Origin: Streptomyces triticagri
GTDB lineage: Bacteria > Actinomycetota > Actinomycetes > Streptomycetales > Streptomycetaceae
Assembly (NCBI RefSeq): GCF_003429565.1
Contig: NZ_QUAK01000079.1
Location: 1-47,172 of the forward strand
Length of the DNA: 47,172 nucleotides
Direction of reading: 5' to 3'
Each line of letters starts with the position of its first letter. The stretch's first letter is position 1. Below, piece after piece: positions 17,953 to 25,705 of this stretch. Both the position numbers and the translations under genes were made by a program. The notes beneath the pieces are model-generated. The model did no database searches. It worked only from the letters and a program-made list of their open reading frames with translations, and was not told the DNA's origin.

Positions 17953-18001
17953 AAAGTACGCGGCATTCACAAATTTGTGAAGTTAAGGAAGCGTATAAAC
18001 T
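17953..18001. promoter_or_regulatory. Divergent promoter with 16-bp palindromic operator
   Basis: TTCACAAATTTGTGAA at 17966-17981 is a perfect 16-base palindrome. On the minus strand its half TTCACA serves as the -35 of the exporter promoter, with a 17-base spacer and TACTTT at 17953-17958. On the plus strand TATAAA (17994-17999) or TAAACT (17996-18001) is the likely -10 for the regulator. A dimer bound here would block the exporter promoter and could also control its own gene. Confidence 0.8.
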
Positions 18002-18040
18002 CGACCTCGCACCGCGAGCAGCAGGGGAGATGATCCGGGA

Positions 18041-18613
18041 ATGGCCGAGGACACGGCCCGTACGGCGGAGTCCGAGCAGCTGGAGGGGTCCGGGCAGCTG
18101 GAGGGGGCCGAGCGGCAGCCGCCGGCCGGCCGGGACGCCGAAGCCGTCGGGCAGTTCGTCGAGCGGTTCGCCGCGCGGCTCGTAGAGGCCGGGCTGCCGC
18201 GGATGCCGTCCCGTATCTTCGCGGCCCTGCTCGCCTCCGACTCCGGCAGCCTGACCTCGGCCGAGCTCGGCGAGCAGCTCAGGATCAGCCCCGCCGCCGT
18301 GTCCGGCGCCGTGCGCTATCTCTCCCAGCAGCACATGGTCTCCCGCGAACGGGATCCGGGATCCCGGCGCGAGCGCTACCGCGTGCACAGCGACCAGTGG
18401 TACGAGGCGCTCGCCAACCGCGACACGGTGATGAAGCACTGGGAGGCGGCCCTGCGCGACGGCGTCCACAGCCTCGGCGCGACCACCCCGGCCGGCATCC
18501 GCCTCGCCGAGACGCTCGCCTTCTTCGAGTTCGTCGAGACCGAGATGCCCGGCCTCCTCTCCCGCTGGCGCATCCGCCGCGAGGAACTCTTCGGCGAGGG
18601 TCCACGAGGCTGA
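18041..18613 (+). CDS. MarR/GbsR-type transcriptional regulator
   Basis: A 190-residue protein with an acidic N-terminal tail (about 1-40) and a winged helix: FAALLASDSGSLTSAELGEQ, recognition helix SPAAVSGAVRYLSQ, and wing SRERDPGSRRERYRV. The C-terminal half is helical and would form the dimer. It is divergent from the ABC exporter across a perfect palindrome, so it probably represses the exporter until a ligand, perhaps the exported compound, binds. GGGGAG lies 11 bases before ATG 18041. Confidence 0.87.
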   Translation: MAEDTARTAESEQLEGSGQLEGAERQPPAGRDAEAVGQFVERFAARLVEAGLPRMPSRIFAALLASDSGSLTSAELGEQLRISPAAVSGAVRYLSQQHMVSRERDPGSRRERYRVHSDQWYEALANRDTVMKHWEAALRDGVHSLGATTPAGIRLAETLAFFEFVETEMPGLLSRWRIRREELFGEGPRG

Positions 18614-18631
18614 ACTCGCGCCCGGCCCCGG

Positions 18632-19396
18632 CTACTTCGGCGGGTGCAGCTTGCGCCAGTACGTCCAGCTGGTCTCGTTCGGCTCGCTCCAGTGCTCGGG
18701 GGCGTGCGCGAACTCGGGGTGGTGGTCGGCGATATGGCCGCGGATGCGCTCGGGGACCTCGGCGTACGAGGAGAGTTTGCGGCCACGGCAGTGGTAGGTG
18801 AGGCCGCCGGGCCGCTGTCCGCGCGCCATCCACGGCAGCCAGGGCGACATCCGCGTCCACGACATGGTGGCCGGCACACTCGGCGCATCCCCGGCGAGAT
18901 CCGCACAGTCCGCGAAGAACTGGAAGAGCTCGAGTGCCTTGTACGTGTCGCCGGACGAATGCTCCGGATACTCGGCCACCGGCAGCGGCGAGGGGTAGGC
19001 GAGCGGGATCTCCAAGCTGAAGCAGACCTGGTCGCCGAGCTCGGTCGTCGGGACCGGGAAGGGGCGCCACTGCTGGTTCGCCGGGTCGTTCCAGACGTGC
19101 ACCACCGGCAGGTCCTGCCAGGTCTCGAGGATGTCCCGGGTGGTCGGGTCCAGATAGAAGGCGGCCTCCCGGGTGAGCAGCCGGTACGCGTCCGGGCCGG
19201 CCTCGGTGTCCTGGGCGAGGCGGGCGACGTTGACTCCCTCGAATCCGAAGACGCGCCGGTAGGGCTCGTCGGGGGACGGGGACCAGGAGTACACGTCTCC
19301 CGACCACCAGTAGGTGACCTCCTCGCCGTCGAGTGAGGCCCGGGTGCGGGCGAGGGAGCGGAGCTGCTCTGCGGGTGTCGTCCCGGATGTCGTCAT
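18632..19396 (-). CDS. DUF1838 family protein
   Basis: This 254-residue protein has no signal peptide or membrane segments. Features that fit DUF1838 are LDGEEVTYWWSGDVYSWSP near residues 22-40, ILETWQDLPVVHVWNDPAN near 88-106, SWTRMSPWLPWMARGQRPG, and LTYHCRGRKL in the last third. The function is unknown. It is rich in Trp, Tyr and His, as in some ligand-binding proteins. It lies 100 bases downstream of the diacylglycerol-kinase-like gene on the same strand. Confidence 0.7.
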   Translation of the reverse strand: MTTSGTTPAEQLRSLARTRASLDGEEVTYWWSGDVYSWSPSPDEPYRRVFGFEGVNVARLAQDTEAGPDAYRLLTREAAFYLDPTTRDILETWQDLPVVHVWNDPANQQWRPFPVPTTELGDQVCFSLEIPLAYPSPLPVAEYPEHSSGDTYKALELFQFFADCADLAGDAPSVPATMSWTRMSPWLPWMARGQRPGGLTYHCRGRKLSSYAEVPERIRGHIADHHPEFAHAPEHWSEPNETSWTYWRKLHPPK

Positions 19397-19496
19397 ACGC
19401 AGCAGTCTGCGCGACCGTCCCCTGTCGCCGGGCCGGAAACCACAGGGTCACCGGGCGAGAACCTCGGCCCCCCGGCCCCCCGGCCCCCGGGCCCTC

Positions 19497-20453
19497 TCAC
19501 CCCCGCGGCAGCGTCAGCATCCACGCGTCCGGGCGGACCGTCCAGGTGCGCCGGCGGACCGGGCCCGCGGTCACCATGTCCGCGCGGTAGCGGAAGTCGG
19601 CGCCCGAGACGGTCAGCGAACGGGCCACGGCATGCGCCACCGGATCCTGCGAGCCCGGGCCCGCCGCCCGCACCTCCACACGCGCGAAGCCGCGCCGCGC
19701 ACCGCCCGCGGTGACCGACACCAGGCCCACCGGACGGTCCAGATCGACCAGCGTCTCCCCGTCCGCCTCCACCCGCAGCCGCGCGGGCCGCACCCCGTCG
19801 GACCCGCCGCGCACCGGGGCCCGGGCGGCGAGCGACTGCAGCAGCGACTGGCAGGTCCGCAGCGGCGGCGCCCACCAGCGGGCCCCGTCCGGCCCGGCAC
19901 CTTCGCCGCCGGGCCCGTCGCCCGTACCGCCGTCCCGCTCGCCCGCCGGATGCACCGGAAGCCGCAGGTCACCGAGGACCACGCCGTCGCTGTCGTCGAC
20001 CAGCAGGTCGAGCCGCCGCGGCACCCCGTCGAGCACCGTGCGGGCCGCCTCGACCGCTCCGGCCGGCACCCCGAAGGCCCGTACGAGCTCCGTCGAGGAG
20101 CCCACCGGCACCACCGAGAGCGCAGCACCGTCCAGGTCCCGCTCGCGGTGCAGTTGGGTCACCGCACGCAGCAGGGCCCGGTCGTCGCCGACCACGACCG
20201 GGCGCCGGGCGCCCCGGCGGGCCAAGGCGCGGGCGAACTCCTCCGGCCCGTCCGGCAGGCAGAGTTTCACCGACGCGCTGCCCGCGGACAGTACGTCCTT
20301 GGCGATCCGTACGGACTCCCCATCCTTGCTGCGGGCGCTCGGGTCGACGACGACGAGCAGGGGCCGGGCACCGGACCGTCGGCCCGGCTGTGCACCCCTT
20401 TCACCCGGCTGTGCACTCTGTGCGCGCTGAGCGGCGGGCTCTGGAGCCGACAC
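19497..20453 (-). CDS. Diacylglycerol-kinase-like (LCB5/YegS) protein, degenerate
   Basis: From GTG 20453 (GAGGAAGG upstream) the protein is 318 residues. LLVVVDPSARSKDG corresponds to the start of lipid-kinase catalytic domains, and VPVGSSTELVRAFGVP aligns with the usual PLGTGNDLAR motif. The nucleotide loop, normally GGDGT, reads VVGDDRALLRAV, and the Gly-Thr-Asn of the second motif is Gly-Ser-Ser. It may therefore be catalytically weak or a non-enzymatic relative. A Gly/Pro-rich insert interrupts the second domain. It is divergent from purA. Confidence 0.65.
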   Translation of the reverse strand: MSAPEPAAQRAQSAQPGERGAQPGRRSGARPLLVVVDPSARSKDGESVRIAKDVLSAGSASVKLCLPDGPEEFARALARRGARRPVVVGDDRALLRAVTQLHRERDLDGAALSVVPVGSSTELVRAFGVPAGAVEAARTVLDGVPRRLDLLVDDSDGVVLGDLRLPVHPAGERDGGTGDGPGGEGAGPDGARWWAPPLRTCQSLLQSLAARAPVRGGSDGVRPARLRVEADGETLVDLDRPVGLVSVTAGGARRGFARVEVRAAGPGSQDPVAHAVARSLTVSGADFRYRADMVTAGPVRRRTWTVRPDAWMLTLPRG

Positions 20454-20470
20454 CTCGGTCCTTCCTCGGG

Positions 20471-20516
20471 TAGCATCTTTGTGCAAGAGCCCCTTGCGCT
20501 ATTGCGCCAGGGGCTT
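20471..20516 (+). promoter_or_regulatory. Putative purA promoter and 5'-proximal hairpin
   Basis: TAGCAT at 20471-20476 is a possible -10. Just after it GAGCCCCTTGCGC (20487-20499) pairs with GCGCCAGGGGCTT (20504-20516) around TATT, with one mismatch, giving a stem of about 12 pairs. The hairpin would sit within a few bases of the transcript's 5' end, about 114 bases before the purA start. It could stabilise the mRNA or attenuate transcription. Confidence 0.45.
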
Positions 20517-20629
20517 CGTCTATTCCGGGGCACCGGTCCGACGGGTACTGCGGCCAACGGCGGTCGCCGAGGCGTACAGGAACACGCCTCTGACCTTGGA
20601 CATGCCCCACCCGGAAGGGGTGTACGCCT

Positions 20630-21913
20630 GTGCCCGCACTTGTGCTGCTCGGTGCTCAGTGGGGTGACGAGGGCAAGGGAAAGGCCACCGACCTGCTCGG
20701 TGGATCCGTGGACTACGTGGTGCGCTACCAGGGCGGCAACAACGCCGGCCACACGGTCGTCGTCGGCGACCAGAAGTACGCACTGCATCTCCTCCCTTCC
20801 GGAATCCTCTCGCCGGGGTGCACCCCGGTGATCGGGAACGGAGTCGTCGTCGACCCGGCCGTCCTGCTCTCCGAGCTGAGTGGGCTCAACGACCGCGGCG
20901 TCGACACGTCCAAGCTCCTGATCAGCGGTAACGCCCACTTGATCACCCCGTACAACGTCACCGTCGACAAGGTGACGGAACGGTTCCTCGGCAAGCGCCG
21001 CATCGGCACCACCGGCCGCGGTATCGGCCCGACGTACGCCGACAAGATCAACCGGGTGGGCATCCGCGTCCAGGACCTCTACGACGAGTCGATCCTGGAG
21101 CAGAAGGTCGAGGCCGCGCTCGAGACCAAGAACCAGCTCCTCACCAAGGTCTTCAACCGGCGTGCGATCGAGACGCCGCAGATCGTCGAGGACATGCTCC
21201 AGTACGCCGAGGAGCTCCGCCCGTACGTCGCGGACACCACGCTGATCCTGAACAACGCCGTCGACGAGGGCAAGGTCGTCCTCTTCGAGGGCGGCCAGGG
21301 CACGCTGCTCGACGTGGACCACGGCACGTACCCCTTCGTCACCTCGTCGAACCCGACCGCGGGCGGCGCCTGCACGGGCGCGGGCGTGGGCCCGACGAAG
21401 ATCAGCCGGGTCATCGGCATCCTCAAGGCGTACACGACCCGTGTCGGCGCCGGCCCGTTCCCGACCGAGCTGTTCGACGAGGACGGCGAGGCGCTGCGCA
21501 GCATCGGCGGCGAGCGCGGTGTGACCACCGGGCGCGACCGGCGCTGCGGCTGGTTCGACGCGGTCATCGCCCGCTATGCGACCCGGGTCAACGGCCTGAC
21601 CGACTTCTTCCTCACCAAGCTCGACGTGCTCACCGGCTGGGAGCAGATCCCGGTCTGTGTGGCGTACGAGATCGACGGCAAGCGCGTCGAGGAACTCCCG
21701 TACAGCCAGACCGACTTCCACCACGCGAAGCCGGTGTACGAGTACCTGCCGGGCTGGACCGAGGACATCACCAAGGCGAAGACCTTCGGTGACCTGCCGA
21801 AGAACGCGCAGGCGTACGTGAAGGCGCTCGAGGAGATGTCCGGTGCGCCGATCTCGGCGATCGGTGTGGGCCCGGGCCGGGACGAGACGATCGAGGTCAA
21901 CTCGTTCCTGTGA
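20630..21913 (+). CDS. purA: Adenylosuccinate synthetase
   Basis: PurA joins IMP and aspartate using GTP to make adenylosuccinate in AMP synthesis. The 427-residue length is normal. The N-terminal GTP/IMP loop is [18 protein letters not shown], followed by [10 protein letters not shown], then [12 protein letters not shown], and [14 protein letters not shown] in the C-terminal half. GTG 20630 follows GGAAGGGG by nine bases. The gene is monocistronic and ends at a clear hairpin. Confidence 0.97.
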   Translation: MPALVLLGAQWGDEGKGKATDLLGGSVDYVVRYQGGNNAGHTVVVGDQKYALHLLPSGILSPGCTPVIGNGVVVDPAVLLSELSGLNDRGVDTSKLLISGNAHLITPYNVTVDKVTERFLGKRRIGTTGRGIGPTYADKINRVGIRVQDLYDESILEQKVEAALETKNQLLTKVFNRRAIETPQIVEDMLQYAEELRPYVADTTLILNNAVDEGKVVLFEGGQGTLLDVDHGTYPFVTSSNPTAGGACTGAGVGPTKISRVIGILKAYTTRVGAGPFPTELFDEDGEALRSIGGERGVTTGRDRRCGWFDAVIARYATRVNGLTDFFLTKLDVLTGWEQIPVCVAYEIDGKRVEELPYSQTDFHHAKPVYEYLPGWTEDITKAKTFGDLPKNAQAYVKALEEMSGAPISAIGVGPGRDETIEVNSFL

Positions 21914-21933
21914 GCCGCGGCGCCTGACGGCGT

Positions 21934-21969
21934 CCTTGGGGTGACCGCGGGTCCGTGGTCACCCCAAGG
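21934..21969 (+). terminator. purA terminator
   Basis: CCTTGGGGTGACC (21934-21946) pairs perfectly with GGTCACCCCAAGG (21957-21969) across a 10-base loop, starting 21 bases after the purA stop. Confidence 0.9.
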
Positions 21970-21980
21970 CGGTATGAGTG

Positions 21981-22170
21981 TCAGGCGGCGCCGGCGGTGT
22001 AAGGAGCCAGACTGATCTTGTACTCGTGCTCGGGGTGGAAGGTGACCGTGATCTCCGCGCTGAGCCCGATCGAGAGCTTCTCCAGGAGCGGGGCGGTCGG
22101 TGTGGCGCCCGAGAGTTCGATCTGCGACACCTTGGCCTGCGTGATGCCAGGGGCGCTTCGGCGAGGTGTA
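21981..22170 (-). pseudogene. 5'-truncated helix-turn-helix (XRE/antitoxin-like) gene remnant
   Basis: On the minus strand the last 50 or so codons read as the end of an XRE-type DNA-binding domain. ITQAKVSQIELSG looks like the recognition helix and PTAPLLEKLSIGLSAEITV the following helix and dimer strand, ending at a stop at 21981. Upstream of about 22155 the frame loses similarity and runs into the cupin gene region with no start codon in a suitable place. It looks like the 3' part of a small HTH gene, such as a HigA-type antitoxin, left after a deletion. The boundary is approximate. Confidence 0.5.
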
Positions 22171-22229
22171 GAAGTAGTTCCTGTCGACCACGCACTGCGC
22201 GCCTTCGACCGGCGGACGGAGGGGACCCG

Positions 22230-22673
22230 ATGAGCGCTGAACGGCCGGAGACGGCACGGCTCCTGGGGCTTGAACCGCATCCCGAGGGCGGCTGGTACCG
22301 GGAGACCTGGCGCAGTGATGTCGTCGTGCGGCCCGAGGGTTATCCGGGCACTCGGCCGAGTGCCACGGCCATCCACTTCCTGCTCGCGCCCGGCGAGCAG
22401 TCGCGATGGCACACGGTGCGCTCCGCGGAGCTCTGGCTGTGGCACAGCGGAGGGCCGCTGCACCTGGAGTTGGGCGGTTCCGGCGAGGCGCCGGGCGACG
22501 GGCCGAGCAGGGTGGTGCTCGGGCCGGATCTCGTACGGGGGCAGGTGGTGCAGGCCGTCGTGCCGCCGGGTGTCTGGCAGCGGGCGGAGCCGGCCCGGGA
22601 CGAGGAGGTGCTCGTCAGCTGCATCGTGTCGCCGGGCTTCTCGTTCGAGGACTTCCGGCTCCTGGAGGAGTGA
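22230..22673 (+). CDS. Cupin family protein (DUF985/cupin_5)
   Basis: This 147-residue single-domain protein begins LLGLEPHPEGGWYRETWRS, the typical opening of DUF985 cupins, followed by TAIHFLLAPGEQSRWHTV, where the His may bind metal, and LVRGQVVQAVVPPGVWQRA. Members are small beta-barrel proteins of mostly unknown function. GGAGGGG lies six bases before ATG 22230. It stands alone, 66 bases before the DinB-like gene. Confidence 0.87.
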   Translation: MSAERPETARLLGLEPHPEGGWYRETWRSDVVVRPEGYPGTRPSATAIHFLLAPGEQSRWHTVRSAELWLWHSGGPLHLELGGSGEAPGDGPSRVVLGPDLVRGQVVQAVVPPGVWQRAEPARDEEVLVSCIVSPGFSFEDFRLLEE

Positions 22674-22739
22674 TTCCGTACACCGGGTCGACGGGATATT
22701 CGTTGTCCCCGGCCGGGAGGGTGGTGCCATCATCGCCGG

Positions 22740-23249
22740 ATGCCCGATCCGCGTACCGATCTGCCCGCCGCCTTCGACGAGCGCTCCCTGCTGACCACGA
22801 TGCTCGGCTATGCGCGGGCCACCGCGGTCGCCAAGTGCGAGGGCATCTCCGCCGAGGACGCGGCCGCCGCCCCGCTGCCCTCCTCGCCCCTGATGACGGT
22901 GGGCGGGATCGTCAACCACCTGCGCTGGGTCGAGTACTGGTGGTTCGACGTGATCTTCCTCGGCGGTGCGGATCAGGGCCCCTGGACCGAGGACGACCCC
23001 GACCGCGAGATGCGCCTCGGTGCGCGGACGCCGCTCGGGAAGGTGATCGCCGCGTACGAGACCGAGTCCGCGCGCCATGACAGGCTCGTCGCCGGCACGG
23101 ATCTGAGCGCGACCGCGCAACGGCCGATCCGTGCCGGCGCACATGTGACGCTCGGCTGGATCCTGCACCATCTGATCGAGGAAACCGCCCGGCACAACGG
23201 CCACTTGGACATCCTGCGCGAGCTGGCCGACGGTACGAAGGGGGCGTGA
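22740..23249 (+). CDS. DinB superfamily protein (DUF664 type)
   Basis: A 169-residue four-helix protein of the DinB/DUF664 group, which includes mycothiol-dependent transferases. Candidate metal-binding His are in MTVGGIVNHLRWVEYWWF near residue 60 and LGWILHHLIEETARHNGHLDILRE near the C-terminus, matching the three-His pattern of the fold. Streptomyces makes mycothiol, so a thiol-S-transferase role is plausible but not shown. The following GNAT gene overlaps the stop codon (GTGA). Confidence 0.85.
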   Translation: MPDPRTDLPAAFDERSLLTTMLGYARATAVAKCEGISAEDAAAAPLPSSPLMTVGGIVNHLRWVEYWWFDVIFLGGADQGPWTEDDPDREMRLGARTPLGKVIAAYETESARHDRLVAGTDLSATAQRPIRAGAHVTLGWILHHLIEETARHNGHLDILRELADGTKGA

Positions 23250-23863
23250 CGCCGATGTCGGATGCGCATCGTGCTCCGGGTGCGGGTGCGGGTGCGGGTG
23301 CGGGTGCGGGTCCGGGGCCCACGGCTTCGGGTCCCACGGCCCCGAGCCCCACCGCTCCGGTACGCCTTCGCGTACTCGGCGAGGCCGACTGGCCGTTGTG
23401 GCGGGAGGCCCGCCTGACGGCGCTCGCCGAGGCGCCGCACGCCTTCAAGGCCCGTCTCCAGGACTGGCCGCACGGCGGCGAGGACCGCTGGCGTGAGCGC
23501 CTTGCGATGCCCGATGCGCACAATGTCGTCGCCCTGGTGGACGGCCGGCTCGCCGGAATGGCCGCCGGTATGCCCGGCAGTGGCGGCGTCCGCGAACTCC
23601 GTTCGCTCTGGGTCGATCCGCGCGCCCGGGGCCGCGGTGTCGGCGACCGCCTGATCGCCTCCGTCGAGGACTGGGCCCGCGCATCCGGCGCCGCGACGCT
23701 GCGGCTTGCCGTACTGCCGGACAACGACGCGGCGGCGGCGCTGTACCGGCGGCACGGTTTCGCCGTCACGGACGAGGTCGGGGATCTGCTGCCCGACGGT
23801 GTGACGCGGGAGCGTGTGATGGTGAAGGAGCTGGGGCCGGGCGCCGGCGAGCGGCGTCCCTGA
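23246..23863 (+). CDS. GNAT family N-acetyltransferase
   Basis: From GTG 23246 the protein is 205 residues; ATG 23255 is an alternative three codons later with better ribosome-site spacing. After a low-complexity Gly/Ala/Pro head (about residues 9-33) comes a GNAT domain: VRLRVLGEADWPLWREAR, the strand LRSLWVDPRARGRGVGDRL with the acetyl-CoA pyrophosphate loop, and VLPDNDAAAALYRRHGFA. The substrate is unknown. It overlaps the DinB-like gene, so the pair is co-translated. Confidence 0.87.
   Translation: MTPMSDAHRAPGAGAGAGAGAGPGPTASGPTAPSPTAPVRLRVLGEADWPLWREARLTALAEAPHAFKARLQDWPHGGEDRWRERLAMPDAHNVVALVDGRLAGMAAGMPGSGGVRELRSLWVDPRARGRGVGDRLIASVEDWARASGAATLRLAVLPDNDAAAALYRRHGFAVTDEVGDLLPDGVTRERVMVKELGPGAGERRP
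23278..23312 (+). repeat. 6-bp tandem repeat inside the GNAT gene
   Basis: GGGTGC is repeated about five times in a row at 23278-23312, coding for alternating Gly and Ala in the N-terminal tail of the acetyltransferase. Because the unit is two codons, slippage would change tail length without breaking the frame. Confidence 0.7.
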
Positions 23864-23886
23864 CATGACCGGTGCGTGGCCGCCGC

Positions 23887-24204
23887 TCAGGCAAGTCCCC
23901 ACCTCAGCAGGCCCGTTGCCACCGCCGCCCCCAGCATCACCAGCGGCAGGGGCGCCCTGAGCAGTCGCAGGCCGACCCCGGCCGCGACGCCCGCGCCCAC
24001 GGTCGCATCGGCCTTTGACCACCCCGGGCCGGCCAGCTCGATCGCCACGAATCCGGCGAGCAGGGCCGGCGCCAGCATGGCGAGCACCAGGCGGGCACGG
24101 GGCGGGAGTTCGCGGCCGCCGAAGGCCAGCGGGCCGATGCCCTTGAGGGCGAAGCCGAGCAGCGCCACGGCTGCGACGGCGCCCCATATCTGCAGTGCGC
24201 TCAT
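23887..24204 (-). CDS. azlD: Branched-chain amino acid exporter small subunit, AzlD-like
   Basis: A 105-residue protein with three to four membrane segments, matching AzlD. WGAVAAVALLGFALKGIGP opens the first, LARLVLAMLAPALLAGFVA-like sequence the second, and a hydrophobic C-terminus the last. AzlD works with AzlC to export branched-chain amino acids or analogues. ATG 24204 overlaps the azlC stop by four bases (ATGA), so the two are coupled. Confidence 0.88.
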   Translation of the reverse strand: MSALQIWGAVAAVALLGFALKGIGPLAFGGRELPPRARLVLAMLAPALLAGFVAIELAGPGWSKADATVGAGVAAGVGLRLLRAPLPLVMLGAAVATGLLRWGLA

Positions 24205-25055
24205 CGTAGGGTCGCCTCCTTGTGGTCGCCGTGGTCGCCGTGGTCGCCGTGGTCTCTGCGGTCGCCGTTCCGGTCCTTGTCTGCGCGGCCCTCGCCCCGC
24301 CTGTCGCGTACGAGAGCCACCAGGGCGGCCGCTCCCGCACCCGCCACCAGCGCCGGTCCTGCCGGTACGACGGCGATCAGGGCGCCCGCGACCCCCGCAC
24401 CGACACCGGCGGACAGCCATGCCTGCCGGCCGCGGGTCAGCTCGTCGAGCAGCAGTACGGCGAACAGTGCGGGCGTGAGCGCATCGAGGCCGAGGGTGTG
24501 CAGCAGGTCCGGATCGGGGGCGGCCGCGGTGCCGACGGCCGTGCCCACGACCCAGGACGGCCACTGCACGAGCGAGGCCCCGAAGAGCAGCCGCCGGTCG
24601 AAACGGCCGCCGCCGAGATGGGCCGCCGCCCATGAGCCGTCCACCACCGCCTGCCCCTCCAGCGCCCGGCGCAGCCGTCCGCCGCGCAGGTCGCGGGCGA
24701 CGGCTATGCCCATGGGGACGTAGCGGACGTTCACCAGGGCGGCCGCGACGACGGCGGCGAGCGCGCCGCCGCCCGCGCCGAGCGTGGCCACCATCGCGAA
24801 CTGGGCGGAGCCCGAGAAGACCACCAGTGAACAGACCACGGGCGCGATCGGACCCCAGCCCTGCGCCTGGGTGAGCGCGCCGAAGCTGACGGCGAGCAGG
24901 AACGCGGCGGCCGCGAGCCCGGCACCCGTCCTGAGCCCGGACCGGAAGCCGTCGTGCGCGGCGTCGCCTCGTCCGTGAGGCCGGGTACGCCCGCGTGGTT
25001 GTCCGGGTCCGCGTGGTCGTCCGGGCCCGGGTGGCTGTGTGACGGTGTCCATCAC
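24201..25055 (-). CDS. azlC: Branched-chain amino acid exporter large subunit, AzlC-like
   Basis: A 284-residue AzlC family permease. FRSGLRTGAGLAAAAFLLAVSFGAL begins the conserved core (written here in two parts: FRSGLRTGAG and LAAAAFLLAVSFGAL), and GSAQFAMVATLGAGGG is the family signature. Before it is a Gly/Pro/Arg-rich tail of about 35 residues; after the last helix comes a charged tail with repeated Asp-His-Gly from a 9-bp DNA repeat. Start is GTG 25055 or ATG 25052. It is divergent from a CGNR regulator across an imperfect palindrome, which suggests regulated export. Confidence 0.88.
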   Translation of the reverse strand: MMDTVTQPPGPGRPRGPGQPRGRTRPHGRGDAAHDGFRSGLRTGAGLAAAAFLLAVSFGALTQAQGWGPIAPVVCSLVVFSGSAQFAMVATLGAGGGALAAVVAAALVNVRYVPMGIAVARDLRGGRLRRALEGQAVVDGSWAAAHLGGGRFDRRLLFGASLVQWPSWVVGTAVGTAAAPDPDLLHTLGLDALTPALFAVLLLDELTRGRQAWLSAGVGAGVAGALIAVVPAGPALVAGAGAAALVALVRDRRGEGRADKDRNGDRRDHGDHGDHGDHKEATLR

Positions 25056-25060
25056 TTCAT

Positions 25061-25114
25061 TCTAACAAGCTAAAGCTATTTAGATTGTTAGAAACAGTAT
25101 CGCGGCGTTACGCT
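25061..25114. promoter_or_regulatory. Divergent azlC / CGNR-regulator operator and promoter
   Basis: TCTAACAA (25061-25068) is inverted as TTGTTAGA (25085-25092). Inside this CTAAA (25070-25074) is inverted as TTTAG (25079-25083), giving a 32-base imperfect palindrome unusually rich in A/T. TTGTTA (25085-25090) and TACGCT (25109-25114) are an 18-base-spaced -35/-10 pair for the plus-strand gene, with the GTG six bases after the -10. The palindrome covers that -35. Confidence 0.7.
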
Positions 25115-25120
25115 GGATCC

Positions 25121-25672
25121 GTGACCCACATCGAGCCCTCGCACATCGCGGGCCACCCCGTCCTCGACTTCGTGAACACCGTCGCCTGGCGCACCGACGA
25201 CGGCCGCCGGGCCGACCGCGTACCGGACGAAGCGGCCTGGACCCGCTGGGCCGCCGATGCCGGGCTCGGCGCCACGGCCCTCCCCGACGGCGCGTCACTG
25301 CGCGCCCTGCGCGAGCTGCTCGCGGCGCTCCTGGACGCATACGTCGACGCCACCGCGCCCGCACCTCCCGTACGGGAGAGGTGGCGGGCCACCGCCCTCA
25401 CCGCCCGCGAGCGGTCGGCGCTCAGCCACGATTTCCCGCTGCACCCGGTCGCTGCGAACGTGTGTGACGAACTGACCCTGAAGGCCGAGGAGTTGCTCGC
25501 GGACGCGGCGGCGCTCGGCCGGGTGCGCCGCTGTGCGGGGCCGGGCTGCGGCTGGTTCTTCCTGGACCGCAGTCGCAACGGCGCCCGGCGCTGGTGCAGT
25601 TCGGGCGACTGCGGCAATCGGGACCGCGCCCGCCGCCACTACGAGCGCACGCGGCAGGCGGCCGCGAACTGA
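25121..25672 (+). CDS. CGNR zinc-finger regulator (ABATE domain)
   Basis: A 183-residue protein from GTG 25121. The N-terminal ABATE-like region begins HIAGHPVLDFVNTVAWR and is followed by a helical part (ALRELLAALLDAYVD). The C-terminal CGNR zinc finger reads RRCAGPGCGWFFLDRS then WCSSGDCGNRDRARRHY, with four cysteines for zinc. Such proteins are small-molecule-responsive DNA-binding regulators. It is divergent from azlCD and probably controls it. A -10 six bases before the GTG points to a leaderless mRNA. Confidence 0.9.
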   Translation: MTHIEPSHIAGHPVLDFVNTVAWRTDDGRRADRVPDEAAWTRWAADAGLGATALPDGASLRALRELLAALLDAYVDATAPAPPVRERWRATALTARERSALSHDFPLHPVAANVCDELTLKAEELLADAAALGRVRRCAGPGCGWFFLDRSRNGARRWCSSGDCGNRDRARRHYERTRQAAAN

Positions 25673-25705
25673 ACCTGAATCAGGCGCCGTTGAGCCGTTG
25701 AGCCG

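Noticed and set aside
20267..21724. A 485-codon open frame antisense to purA
   Set aside because: Covered by purA, which is certain; low-complexity charged sequence only.
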